IMG/VR virus record: IMGVR_UViG_3300028194_000509 | Span: 1-43,311 of that record | DNA length: 43,311 nt | Reading direction: 5' to 3' (one strand) | Source: a virus | Shown: positions 14,549-23,924 of the stretch, piece after piece | Numbering within the stretch: the first letter of the stretch is position 1 | Layout: every line of letters begins with the position of its first letter | Translations under genes and position numbers: made by a program | The notes under the pieces: model-generated | What the model was told of the DNA's origin: nothing | Database searches by the model: none | What the model saw: the letters and a program-made list of their open reading frames with translations, nothing else

Positions 14549-15934
14549 ATGAAAACAGGACCAAATATAGTAACAACTGGATTGGTATTCGGATATGATA
14601 CAGGTGAATTTCCATCTGGTAGTTTAGCTTTTGAAACTTTCAAACCATTTAGTGGTAATAATAGATTCTATAAAGGAAGAAGTGCTAGAAATTATATTGC
14701 AAATCAAAACGCAGTTAGAAAATTTCCATTAGAAGCTGCTAATTACTCATCGGAAGGTACGTTTGCAGAAAAACACCCCAATGATATAAAAGCATATGAT
14801 ATAAACGGAAATAGATTACAAACTTATGTTAACACAGGCGTTACTGATTATACAAATACTTATCACGCACATTGGCAACATGACCCAATTTTGAATAAAC
14901 CAGTCGTAGTAATGGAAGATTTGGTATCAGGCCAATGGAAAGCTAAAAGTTTTGGAACTGGTTTACCATCTTGGAACACATTAGGATTAACACATGGAAG
15001 TAAGTACACAATTTCTTGGTTACAATGGGTAGATAATCTTAGTAAACACGCAAAGGCAGGTTTATATAGGAGAAGAGCTTCTGATAATTCAAATAACTTT
15101 TGGGATGGGCAGGCGAGTAGTGCAACTTCATACAATACTAAACTAAGGACATGGCAGAGAGTTTATCATACATTTACTACAAATAGTGTTGTTGATTTGG
15201 ATAGTACTTATTTATCAATATATATGTACGGACATTATAGCCCAAGAGCTACAGTTAAAATTGCAGATGTTCAAATTGATTTGCATGACCACCCAACAGC
15301 ATACCAAGAATATAATGGTTCAACAACTGAAAGAAGTAGTACTGATGGGTTGGTAGATGTAAAAGGTAATACTACTATCAATACATCCACAGTTTCTTTT
15401 GATTCTAATGGGTTTCCAACATTCGATGGTACTGATGATTATTTAACAATAACAGGTTCTACAGGTATTACTTCAGATACTAAAACAATTGAAATTGCAT
15501 TTAAAATGAATGGTTCGTATTCTAACTTTTCACCATTGGCAGTTTATGCAAATGGTTCATCTTCTACTAATAGAATTTGGTTAGGATTACAAAATAATAA
15601 ATTTAGAATGCATGGTTGGGGAACTGATGACCCAGATGGTACAACAACAATTTCAGCTGATGAGTGGTATATTTGTACTTTTAGTTACAACAAATCAACT
15701 CAAGCTATGAAAATATACACCAATGGGGTTTTAGAATCATCTACCACAAATTCTCAAGGTGGAGTTACAGCCGCATCTAATATGAATTGGTCCATAGGTA
15801 CAGTTCCAGGTGGATGGCAAAGTGTAACATATAGTAATGTGGATGTTTCTATATTTAAAATATATAATAGAATACTATCGGATTCAGAGGTAAAACAAAA
15901 CTTTAATGCATATAGAAAAAGATTCGGAATATAA
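14549..15934 (+). CDS. LamG/concanavalin-like lectin protein 3
   Basis: Encodes 461 residues. The N-terminus GPNIVTTGLVFGYDTGEFPSG matches the preceding gene. The middle (about 90-250) is a distinct beta-rich domain with many aromatic residues. The LamG domain at about 285-460 holds FPTFDGTDDYLTITGS, TIEIAFKMNG and MKIYTNGVLESS and ends FKIYNRILSDSEVKQNFNAYRKRFGI. The conserved N- and C-termini with differing middles show that these genes arose by duplication. No clear Shine-Dalgarno precedes the ATG, which lies 1 base after the upstream stop, so coupling is likely. Confidence 0.75.
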   Translation: MKTGPNIVTTGLVFGYDTGEFPSGSLAFETFKPFSGNNRFYKGRSARNYIANQNAVRKFPLEAANYSSEGTFAEKHPNDIKAYDINGNRLQTYVNTGVTDYTNTYHAHWQHDPILNKPVVVMEDLVSGQWKAKSFGTGLPSWNTLGLTHGSKYTISWLQWVDNLSKHAKAGLYRRRASDNSNNFWDGQASSATSYNTKLRTWQRVYHTFTTNSVVDLDSTYLSIYMYGHYSPRATVKIADVQIDLHDHPTAYQEYNGSTTERSSTDGLVDVKGNTTINTSTVSFDSNGFPTFDGTDDYLTITGSTGITSDTKTIEIAFKMNGSYSNFSPLAVYANGSSSTNRIWLGLQNNKFRMHGWGTDDPDGTTTISADEWYICTFSYNKSTQAMKIYTNGVLESSTTNSQGGVTAASNMNWSIGTVPGGWQSVTYSNVDVSIFKIYNRILSDSEVKQNFNAYRKRFGI

Positions 15935-15970
15935 TTCCCATCAATTTTTTATTTAATAAAAATTAATTAC

Positions 15971-15979
15971 ATATTTATA
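15971..15979 (+). promoter_or_regulatory. Late-promoter-like motif before the largest fibre gene
   Basis: Exact ATATTTATA, 86 bases before the ATG at 16066. The intervening leader is unusually structured and richer in G+C than its surroundings. Confidence 0.6.
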
Positions 15980-15983
15980 ACTA

Positions 15984-16034
15984 AATATCCGTAAGATATT
16001 GGCCCGAAGGGGAAGTGGGCTTGCATTTTGTAAG
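15984..16034 (+). promoter_or_regulatory. Structured 5' leader RNA of the large fibre gene
   Basis: Three possible hairpins stand in a row: AATATC / GATATT (15984-15989, 15995-16000), GCCC / GGGC (16002-16005, 16017-16020) and CTTGCA / TGTAAG (16020-16025, 16029-16034, one G-T pair). The second and third share base 16020, so they may compete or stack. The GGCCCGAAGGGGAAGTGGGC core stands out in this AT-rich sequence. I do not recognise it as a known riboswitch. Confidence 0.4.
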
Positions 16035-16065
16035 TTACCAACCATAACTAAAAGGAAAAGAAATT

Positions 16066-19000
16066 ATGCCAAATTGGAAAAAAGTAATCACTTCAGGTAG
16101 TGATGGAATTTTAAACTCATTAAACCTAACAAGTACTGGAAGTGGACAAACTGTATTAGATATACAGGGCTCTCAAGGACAATTATTCTCAATCACCGAT
16201 GATTTAACAGGAGATATATTCTCAATATCAGATATATCAGGTGCACCCATATTTAACATAAACGCATCTGGAGCTACAACTTTTGATGGTTATGTTCCTG
16301 ATAATAGTAAATTAAAGTTCGGAAATTCAGAAGATTTAGAAATTTATCACGATGGTACTCATAGTTGGATAAGTGACCAAGGTACTGGTAATTTAACTGT
16401 GTTAGCTAGTGCATTTGTAGTAAACAATGCTGCAGATAGTGAAAATATGATTATTGCTAGCTCAGATGGTTCAGTAAATCTTTACTATAATGGTGCACAA
16501 AAATTTAGAACTATAAGTTCAGGAGTTGAAGTAACTGGTGGATGGGTTACAAATGGTGTTTCAGTAGCTCAAGCAAACGTAGAACATACGGATAATACAA
16601 AATCTTTGTTTGGTAATGGCAACGACCTACAAATATACCACGATGGTAGTAATAGTTATATAGATGAAACAGGTACAGGAGGCTTATATCTTAAAAGTAG
16701 CGCTATAAGATTGCAAAGCGCAGGTGGTGAAAATATGATTTATGGTGTAGCCGATAGTGCGGTATATATTTATCACAACAACGCTAAAAAGTTTGAAACA
16801 ACAGCTACAGGTATTACTGTAACTGGTGGAGCAGCTTTCTCAGGAGATGTACAATTACTTACTTCAACTGGAGAATACTCATTATATGGACAGGCCAATG
16901 CGCAAACTGCCTTATATCATAATGGTGTTAAAAAGTTTGAAACAAATAGTGGGGGTATAACTGTAACAGGTAATACTACTTTTAGTGGATTTGTTTTAGA
17001 TGGAAACACTATTACAGGTATTGATGATTCAGGAGAATTTACAAATAATGATAGTCATATAATGACATCAGCTGCAGTAGAAGATAAAATATTAGGTTAT
17101 AATTATAATAATTATTCATTACCATTGGGAACTTCATCTGCTAGAGGTGGATTTAAGATTGGTTATGCAGAGAGTGGTAAAAACTACCCAGTAGAACTTT
17201 CTGCAGAAAAGATGTATGTAAATGTACCTTGGACTGATACCAATACAAATACTCAGCGAAGTGATGAGGAAATTACGAAAGTAATTTCAGATGCTGGGTT
17301 TATAACTACAGATACAAACACATTTAGAAACGTAACTGCAGGTGGTAATACTTTAGGTAGTTCTGAATCTTTAGATTTTGTCGCTGGTTCAAACGTATCG
17401 ATTTCAGAAACTGGTGGTAATATAACAATATCCTCAACTGATACTAACACAGATACAAATACACAATTATCAACTGCAGAAGTAAGAGGTAAATTTAGTG
17501 GAACAGGTATCAACACCTCAACTGGTGTAATCACCAATACAAACACCCAACTATCAACTGCAGATGTAAGAGGTAAGATTTCGGGTACTGGGTTAATATC
17601 TTATAATAATAGCACAGGTGTTATTTCAACAACTGCAAATAACATAACCAACACCAACCAATTAACTAACGGAGCCGGATTTATAACATCATTCACCAAT
17701 ACAGTTGATATGGGTGATGGGTTTAAAATCGCTAACTCTGGTGGAACAGACCAATTTACAGTAACAGAAAATGAAGAAATTAGATTCGCTGGTAGTGGAG
17801 CGACATCAGTATCATTTGATTCATCTACTCAAAAAGTAACAATTTCATCAACCGATACAAATACCGATACAAACACACAACTATCTACGGCAGATGTAAG
17901 AGGTAAGATTTCAGGTACTGGGCTAATATCTTATAATAATAGCACAGGTGTTATTTCAACAACTGCAAATAACATAACCAATAACAATCAATTAACGAAT
18001 GGAGCAGGATACCGAACATCAGCTCAAGTAGATGCAGCTATTGCAACTGTAGTTGATTCGGCACCAGCCGCTCTGAATACATTGAATGAATTAGCCGCAT
18101 CTTTAGGTGATGATTCTGATTTTGCTGGAAGTGTTACAACTTCATTAGCTGGAAAATTAAGTACATCAGGTAAAGCAGCAGATTCAAATTTATTAGATGG
18201 ATTAGATTTACATACAGCTAGAAATAATGAAGCAAATAAAGTTGTAAGAACAGATAGTAACGGATATGCAAATTTTGGTTGGATAAACACAACATCAGGT
18301 GCTACATCTGGTACAATAAATAGAATCTATTGTTCTGCAGATAGTTATATTAGGTATATGACACCAGCTAATTTTAGAACTTCACTAATAAGTGGTGGTT
18401 CTAATGTATCAATCTCTTCAGCTGGTGTAATTAGTTCAACCGATACCAATACTCAGCGAAGTGATGAGGAAATTACGAAAGTAATTTCAGATGCTGGGTT
18501 TGTAACTACAGATACAAATACACAATTATCAACTGCACAAGTAAGAAGTAAAATATCAGCAAGTGGTAATTCATCATACAATAGTTCAACAGGTGTTATT
18601 ACTTCAACAGATACAAATACTCAACTAAGTGATGCACAAGTAAGAAGCAAGTTTACAGGCGGTACTAACGTATCAATAAGCAGTGGTGGTGTAATCAGTT
18701 CAACAGATACTAACACCACTTATTCAGTTGGTGCTGGTGGATTGACTCAACAAAACTTTACAACCACATTAAAAAACAAATTAGATGCACTTGATTCATC
18801 CACATACTTAAAATCAAACGCTGATGATTCATTCTCAGGTGGATTAGTATCTACTGCTAGAGATGAAGGAATCTTTGGTACATACGATTCTTATAAAACA
18901 GACCATATATGGTCAATGGGTACATCATATAAAAACCACGCATCTGGAACTAACTTTGGAAGTTTATATGGATTAGCATACAAACATACAAATAACTCCA

Positions 19001-20976
19001 CAGGTGGTACAATGGCGGGTGGACACCAAATGGTATGGTGTACTAATGGTAACCCAAAAGCAGCACTCGGAGAATCAGGAATATGGACTAGTGGTACAGT
19101 AAGTGCTACTGGTGGTAGTTCAACAAATTGGAATACTGCATATGGGTGGGGAAATCACGCATCTGCTGGGTACAAAACTACGGATAATAATACTCAACTA
19201 TCAACTGCAGATGTAAGAAGTAAGATTTCAGCAAGTGGTAACTCACAATATAATGCATCAACAGGTGTTATTACTTCAACAAATACAAACACCCAATTAT
19301 CTACGGCAGATGTTAGAGCTAAATTCTCAGCTGGTACTAATGTAGCAATAAGCAGTGGTGGTGTAATCAGTTCAACCGATACCAATACAAACACCCAACT
19401 AAGTGATGAAGATGTAACGAAAATTGTAACGGATGCTGGGTTTATAACTACAGATACAAATACTCAATTATCAGATGCACAAGTTAGAAGTAAGATTTCG
19501 GGTACTGGGTTAATATCTTATAATAATAGCACAGGTGTTATTTCAACAACTGCAAACAACTATAGTTTCCCTTACACAGTTTCAGCAGGTGCTAGTAATA
19601 GTACGGTAGTTCAACGAAATGGTAATGGTTACATATTTGCTAGTTATTTCAATGGTACGGGAACATTTAGTACTTCTGGAGCAGGTTCAGGAATGGGATT
19701 ATTTACTGGAACAAACGGAAGTGATAATTATGGTCGTTCTTTTACAGCCGCTGCAGCAAGAGCATTATTAAATGTAGCAGATGGAGCAACTAATGTAACT
19801 AATAACTCTCAAATTTCTAACGGAAGAGGGTATATAACATCATATACAGATACAAATACACAAAGAGCTGCAGGTAGTGGATTAACTCTTAGTGGAAATA
19901 CATTATCTCATACAGATACTTCATCACAAGGTTCAGTAAATGGAAGTGGTAGAACATATATTCAAGATATTACTTTAGATACCTATGGACACGTTACGGG
20001 ATTGGCTACGGCAACTGAAACTGTAGTTAATACGGATACAAATACTCAATTATCAGATGCACAAGTTAGAAGTAAATTCTCAGCTGGTTCAAACGTATCA
20101 ATAAGCAGTGGTGGTGTAATCAGTTCAACCGATACCAATACAAACACCCAACTAAGTGATTCAGATGTACTGAAAATTGTAGGGGATGGTGGGTATATAA
20201 CTACAGATACAAACACAACTTATTCAGCTGGAAGTGGATTATCTCTAAGTGGTACTACATTCTCTCATACAGATACTTCATCACAAGGTTCATCAAACAA
20301 TAGTGGTAGAACTTACATACAAGATATTACTTTAGATACTTACGGACACGTTACTGGGTTATCTACAGCAACTGAAACAGTAGAAAATACAGATACTAAT
20401 ACAACCTATTCAGCAGATGGTAATTACGGATTAACATTAAGTGGAACTACATTCCGTTTGGAAGATGATAGAAGAAGAAACTCAACAGCTGTTGATATCT
20501 ACACTGGTAATACGCATGATTATGTTTTCTTTGATGCATCACATGGTATGAGATTCTATACTGCAGGTGCAGAAGATATGAGATTAGATAATTCTGGTAA
20601 TCTTCACGTTGATAACGATGTAGTGGCAGCTTCAACAACAATATCAGATGAAAGACTTAAAGATAATGTAACTACAATCGAAAATCCATTAGATAAAATC
20701 AAAGCACTTAGAGGTGTTGAGTATGATTGGAATGCTGGTAGCAGAAAAGGTAAGCATGATTTAGGGCTAATAGCACAAGAAGTAGAAAAGGTTATACCTA
20801 CTATTGTACATGAGCATGAACAACCATTCTTAAATGATGATGAAGATGATAACACATTATATAAGACTATAGATTATGAAAAAATGGTAGCAGTACTAAT
20901 TGAAGGTATGAAAGAACAACAAACTCAGATTGATTCACTAAAATCAGAATTAACTGAAATTAAAGGGAAACTATAA
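16066..20976 (+). CDS. Large tail fibre with C-terminal S74 self-cleaving chaperone
   Basis: Encodes 1636 residues, the largest protein here. MPNWKKVITSGSD at the N-terminus matches the 10443 fibre. Residues about 70-320 hold IYHDG/LYYNG/IYHNN-type fibre repeats. Residues about 385-1480 are many TDTNTQLSxADVRxKISGTG units forming a long repetitive shaft. The end (1527-1636) is a peptidase S74 intramolecular chaperone: SDERLKD with candidate nucleophile Ser1527 and Lys1532, then LRGVEYDW, then GLIAQEVEK at 1567-1575, and a final coiled coil (IEGMKEQQTQIDSLKSE). In this family the chaperone trimerises the fibre and cleaves itself off just before the Ser. AAGGAA precedes the ATG. Confidence 0.88.
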   Translation: MPNWKKVITSGSDGILNSLNLTSTGSGQTVLDIQGSQGQLFSITDDLTGDIFSISDISGAPIFNINASGATTFDGYVPDNSKLKFGNSEDLEIYHDGTHSWISDQGTGNLTVLASAFVVNNAADSENMIIASSDGSVNLYYNGAQKFRTISSGVEVTGGWVTNGVSVAQANVEHTDNTKSLFGNGNDLQIYHDGSNSYIDETGTGGLYLKSSAIRLQSAGGENMIYGVADSAVYIYHNNAKKFETTATGITVTGGAAFSGDVQLLTSTGEYSLYGQANAQTALYHNGVKKFETNSGGITVTGNTTFSGFVLDGNTITGIDDSGEFTNNDSHIMTSAAVEDKILGYNYNNYSLPLGTSSARGGFKIGYAESGKNYPVELSAEKMYVNVPWTDTNTNTQRSDEEITKVISDAGFITTDTNTFRNVTAGGNTLGSSESLDFVAGSNVSISETGGNITISSTDTNTDTNTQLSTAEVRGKFSGTGINTSTGVITNTNTQLSTADVRGKISGTGLISYNNSTGVISTTANNITNTNQLTNGAGFITSFTNTVDMGDGFKIANSGGTDQFTVTENEEIRFAGSGATSVSFDSSTQKVTISSTDTNTDTNTQLSTADVRGKISGTGLISYNNSTGVISTTANNITNNNQLTNGAGYRTSAQVDAAIATVVDSAPAALNTLNELAASLGDDSDFAGSVTTSLAGKLSTSGKAADSNLLDGLDLHTARNNEANKVVRTDSNGYANFGWINTTSGATSGTINRIYCSADSYIRYMTPANFRTSLISGGSNVSISSAGVISSTDTNTQRSDEEITKVISDAGFVTTDTNTQLSTAQVRSKISASGNSSYNSSTGVITSTDTNTQLSDAQVRSKFTGGTNVSISSGGVISSTDTNTTYSVGAGGLTQQNFTTTLKNKLDALDSSTYLKSNADDSFSGGLVSTARDEGIFGTYDSYKTDHIWSMGTSYKNHASGTNFGSLYGLAYKHTNNSTGGTMAGGHQMVWCTNGNPKAALGESGIWTSGTVSATGGSSTNWNTAYGWGNHASAGYKTTDNNTQLSTADVRSKISASGNSQYNASTGVITSTNTNTQLSTADVRAKFSAGTNVAISSGGVISSTDTNTNTQLSDEDVTKIVTDAGFITTDTNTQLSDAQVRSKISGTGLISYNNSTGVISTTANNYSFPYTVSAGASNSTVVQRNGNGYIFASYFNGTGTFSTSGAGSGMGLFTGTNGSDNYGRSFTAAAARALLNVADGATNVTNNSQISNGRGYITSYTDTNTQRAAGSGLTLSGNTLSHTDTSSQGSVNGSGRTYIQDITLDTYGHVTGLATATETVVNTDTNTQLSDAQVRSKFSAGSNVSISSGGVISSTDTNTNTQLSDSDVLKIVGDGGYITTDTNTTYSAGSGLSLSGTTFSHTDTSSQGSSNNSGRTYIQDITLDTYGHVTGLSTATETVENTDTNTTYSADGNYGLTLSGTTFRLEDDRRRNSTAVDIYTGNTHDYVFFDASHGMRFYTAGAEDMRLDNSGNLHVDNDVVAASTTISDERLKDNVTTIENPLDKIKALRGVEYDWNAGSRKGKHDLGLIAQEVEKVIPTIVHEHEQPFLNDDEDDNTLYKTIDYEKMVAVLIEGMKEQQTQIDSLKSELTEIKGKL
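17236..20160 (+). repeat. DNA-level repeats within the shaft of the large fibre
   Basis: Several blocks recur nearly identically. A block of about 80 bases at 17236-17315 recurs around 18440-18519. A block of about 85 bases at 17566-17650 recurs around 17891-17975 and in part at 19490-19558. A block of about 60 bases at 19349-19410 recurs near 20098-20159. Identity reaches synonymous positions, so copying or recombination is recent. Confidence 0.8.
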
Positions 20977-21233
20977 TGGCAGTTCCAGCATCAGGAATGT
21001 TATCCTTAATAAGTATAAGGAAAGAGTTTGGGGTAAATAATTACAACGGATATATCGGTAGTATATCTAATGTTGGTTTAACTTCATTGAGTACTGGTGG
21101 ATTTGGTACTATTAACGCAGTAAACGCATCTTCTAATAGACCTAACCAATCGGCACCACATCATATGACTGAGTTTTATTCATATGACCACGATGCTGCA
21201 AATGAAGAAGAAGAAAAAGAAAAGGGAAGATAA
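20976..21233 (+). CDS. Small tail/fibre-associated structural protein
   Basis: Encodes 85 residues; its ATG overlaps the fibre stop (TAATG), with AAAGGGAAA upstream. The pattern PASGMLSLISIRKEFGVNN near the start and a later SAPHHMTEFYSYD matches a widespread family of short phage structural proteins (PxSGxISLxxIRxEFG...FYgY) found next to tail fibres. Their role is unproven; they may be adaptors or decoration. The last ten residues are Glu/Lys-rich and look unstructured. Confidence 0.7.
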   Translation: MAVPASGMLSLISIRKEFGVNNYNGYIGSISNVGLTSLSTGGFGTINAVNASSNRPNQSAPHHMTEFYSYDHDAANEEEEKEKGR

Positions 21234-21322
21234 CTTCCTCAAAACCAATGAGTTATGATAGTGATAGTGAAAAGCACTGAGTATCAATGAGTTACAGAGT
21301 ATAGTGATTCTTTTAGATTCTC

Positions 21323-21331
21323 ATATTTATA
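21323..21331 (+). promoter_or_regulatory. Late-promoter-like motif before the neck genes
   Basis: Exact ATATTTATA followed by TAAAAGAATTAGGAG, so the motif merges into the Shine-Dalgarno (TAGGAGA); only 22 bases separate it from the ATG at 21354, giving a very short leader. Confidence 0.6.
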
Positions 21332-21353
21332 TAAAAGAATTAGGAGATTATAA

Positions 21354-22514
21354 ATGGCAGTAAATATTCCAATATGGCCGGGCTCATCATCATTTTCAGC
21401 TGGTAATACACCATTTGGACATTATGATTCCGATACAGAGTTCAAATCATCAGTTGATAAGACAGCTGGATGGTGCGCAAAGAGACTAGGTTATCCTATA
21501 GTTGATATAGAACTACAAGATATAAACTTTTATGCGTGTTTTGAAGAAGCGGTTACAGAATACTCAACACAAGTTAATCAATTTAATATTAGAGAAAACT
21601 TACTTTCGATAAAAGGACAACCAACTGGTTCTAATTTATCTCAATCCCAACTTAACGCAAATTTAGGTGGATTAGTAACTTTAGCAAAAGATTATGGAAG
21701 TGAAGTTGGTAGTGGTGGTTCTATAACATATTATACAGGTTCATTCCAAGTAAAAAATGGACAACAAGTATATGATTTGACTGATGTAACTGATTCAAGC
21801 GCATCTTTAGAAAGTGGAACTGCTGGTATAGATAAATTTGAAATCAAAAAAATGATGCACGATGCACCACCTGCGATGGTAAGATACTTTGACCCATTCG
21901 TAGGAACTGGTTTAGGTTCACAACAAATGATGGATACATTTGGTTGGGGTAATTACTCACCAGGTGTTTCATTTATGATGCAACCACTTTATGATGATTT
22001 ATTAAGAGTTCAAGCGATTGAGTTTAACGATAAGGTTCGTAAATCTCAATATGGGTTCGATATTCAAAATAATAGAATTAGAATATTTCCAAAACCAGAA
22101 CGAAATTATAAGGTGCACTTCCACTATGTTTTAGAATCAGAAAGAAATAATCCAATAGTAGCTAATTCAGTAGTATCTGATTATTCAAATGCTAAATATG
22201 ATAGAATTGGATATACACATATAAACCATGTGGGTAGAAGATGGATTGAAAAATATACATTAGCATTAGCTAAAGAAATGTTAGGTGCAGTGAGAGCTAA
22301 GTTTAGTTCAGTACCAATTCCTAACTCAGAAATAACATTAGATGGTGCAGATTTAAGAAGTGAAGCATCTTCTGAAAAAGAAATCTTAATCTCAGAATTA
22401 AGAGAAAACTTAGAAGCTACTTCTAGAAAAGCATTACTTCAAGCACAACAAGAAGAATCAGAAGCGATGGAACTAACTCTTAATAGAGTTCCTCGTGCAA
22501 TTTATATAGGGTAA
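21354..22514 (+). CDS. Neck protein, gp13-like
   Basis: Encodes 386 residues. The early stretch WCAKRLGYPIVDIELQDINFYACFEEAVTEYS followed by VNQFNIRENLL is typical of the T4-type neck protein gp13 of marine phages. Later segments (MMDTFGWGNYSPGVSFMMQPLYDDLLRVQ, IRIFPKPERNYKVHFHY) fit too. The family forms the head completion collar through which DNA leaves the capsid. At 386 residues it is longer than T4 gp13 (309). The call is by recollection of family features, and gp14 is the main alternative. It is followed within 3 bases by the next neck gene. Confidence 0.55.
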   Translation: MAVNIPIWPGSSSFSAGNTPFGHYDSDTEFKSSVDKTAGWCAKRLGYPIVDIELQDINFYACFEEAVTEYSTQVNQFNIRENLLSIKGQPTGSNLSQSQLNANLGGLVTLAKDYGSEVGSGGSITYYTGSFQVKNGQQVYDLTDVTDSSASLESGTAGIDKFEIKKMMHDAPPAMVRYFDPFVGTGLGSQQMMDTFGWGNYSPGVSFMMQPLYDDLLRVQAIEFNDKVRKSQYGFDIQNNRIRIFPKPERNYKVHFHYVLESERNNPIVANSVVSDYSNAKYDRIGYTHINHVGRRWIEKYTLALAKEMLGAVRAKFSSVPIPNSEITLDGADLRSEASSEKEILISELRENLEATSRKALLQAQQEESEAMELTLNRVPRAIYIG

Positions 22515-22517
22515 CAA

Positions 22518-23045
22518 ATGGCACTATTCGGTGGACAAAGAGATATGGCATTGTTTAGTAAAATAAACAAAGAGTTGATAACGGATATCATAGATACCGA
22601 AGTGTATTACTATAAGGTCATTATAGAAGATACAAAACAAAACTTATATGGTGAAGGTAAAAACAAAGTTTATTATAATCCTGTAAAAATACCAACATTA
22701 GTTGATAGAACAAACGCAGAAGCAGTATTTGATGAATTTGGTGCATCTTACACTAGAAATGTAAACTTTTACTTTCTAAGAGATATTTTAGTAGAAAAAA
22801 ACATATTTCCTGAATTAGGTGATGTGATTGAATGGAATGATGAACAACACATAGTAGATGTAACATTCCAAAATCAATTCATAGCAGGTAAAAACCCAGC
22901 TAATTGGGATGGTGGTGATGAGCATGGGTATAGTGTATCTATTATATGTGAAACGCATGTAGCTAAAAGAAGTCAACTAAAATTAAGAGATGATTTTAGA
23001 GTAGGTGTTAATAAAGATAATAATGATTTACCAGTAGGAATCTAA
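22518..23045 (+). CDS. Head-tail connector/neck protein, gp14-like
   Basis: Encodes 175 residues with TAGGGT upstream. NVNFYFLRDILVEKNIFPELGDVIEWNDEQHIVDVTF (about 75-111) is the kind of beta-barrel segment seen in phage head-tail adaptors and gp14-like neck proteins, where a pattern of the form FPExGDxIEWN is common. It is shorter than T4 gp14 (256), so the match is tentative. Position between the gp13-like and gp15-like genes supports a neck role. Confidence 0.5.
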   Translation: MALFGGQRDMALFSKINKELITDIIDTEVYYYKVIIEDTKQNLYGEGKNKVYYNPVKIPTLVDRTNAEAVFDEFGASYTRNVNFYFLRDILVEKNIFPELGDVIEWNDEQHIVDVTFQNQFIAGKNPANWDGGDEHGYSVSIICETHVAKRSQLKLRDDFRVGVNKDNNDLPVGI

Positions 23046-23046
23046 T

Positions 23047-23853
23047 ATGGCTCAACGATATAGAATAAAAAGAGATGATAAGATTGATTTGAAAAGAACT
23101 CAAAGTTCCTTTTCAGATGACCCTATATTGAATAAATCTAAACAAATCTCTCGTAGAAAAGATGATGTTAAAAATGTAAATGTAGGTATTTACGATATTG
23201 ATTTAGCATTTAAAAGCTTTTTAGAAAACGATGTTAAACCACTTATTGAAGAAAATGATAAGTTTATCCCTGTACCAGTAATGTATGCATCTCCAGAAAA
23301 TTGGGCATCCGCTCAAAGAGAAGGATTTTTAAGAGATAATAATGGTAAAGTACAAACACCTCTTATTTCGTTTAAAAGAAATTCATTAGATATTAACACC
23401 GAAATATCTAAACTTAAAGTTCGTACAGATGCAGATAGTTCACAATCATTCGTTAAAAAATATTCAAAAGAAAATCAATATGACCAATTTTCTATTTTAC
23501 AAGACCAAAAACCTGTTTTAGAGAAGTATATAGTAGATAGACCTGATTATGTGAATATTGCGTATGATGTAATTGTGTGGTGTGATTTTATGGAAGATTT
23601 GAATAAGGTAGTAGAGCAAATTATATACTTTCAAGGTGGTACATTTGGAGAACGATATAAATTCCAAATTAAAGGTGAATCTTATTCATTTGATACAACC
23701 AATGGGGTGGGTGAAGAACGAATAGTTAGAAGTAATGTAACACTAACCGCTAAAGCATATTTAGTACCAGAAGATATAGGTAAAAATACGATAAATACAC
23801 AAAAAGCATTTGGTGCATCAAAGATAGTTTGGAAAACAAATCCCAAAATTTAA
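23047..23853 (+). CDS. Tail completion/sheath stabiliser, gp15-like
   Basis: Encodes 268 residues, almost the length of T4 gp15 (272). Recognisable parts are FIPVPVMYASPENWASAQREGFLRDNNGK (about 75-103), a PLISFKRNSLDI stretch, and VNIAYDVIVWCDFMEDLNKVVEQI (about 173-196). gp15 caps the tail tube and sheath and joins the tail to the head. TAGGAA precedes the ATG, which lies one base after the previous stop. The next late motif follows at 23873. Confidence 0.6.
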   Translation: MAQRYRIKRDDKIDLKRTQSSFSDDPILNKSKQISRRKDDVKNVNVGIYDIDLAFKSFLENDVKPLIEENDKFIPVPVMYASPENWASAQREGFLRDNNGKVQTPLISFKRNSLDINTEISKLKVRTDADSSQSFVKKYSKENQYDQFSILQDQKPVLEKYIVDRPDYVNIAYDVIVWCDFMEDLNKVVEQIIYFQGGTFGERYKFQIKGESYSFDTTNGVGEERIVRSNVTLTAKAYLVPEDIGKNTINTQKAFGASKIVWKTNPKI

Positions 23854-23872
23854 TCTTTAGAAAAATATTATC

Positions 23873-23881
23873 ATATTTATA
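23873..23881 (+). promoter_or_regulatory. Late-promoter-like motif
   Basis: Exact ATATTTATA 43 bases before the ATG at 23925. No terminator hairpin separates it from the gp15-like gene. Confidence 0.55.
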
Positions 23882-23924
23882 TACACATAAAGTATAACAA
23901 ACAAATTAAAAAAAACATTAAGTT

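Noticed and set aside
4603-21233. Diversity-generating retroelement acting on the fibre/lectin genes
   Set aside because: No reverse transcriptase gene or template/variable repeat pair with adenine-specific changes was seen in the window.
21234-21353. Gap after the small tail protein with a 10-base direct repeat (CAATGAGTTA, twice) and a ten-codon frame
   Set aside because: Repeat and frame are too short to support a gene or an RNA; only the late motif at 21323 is listed.
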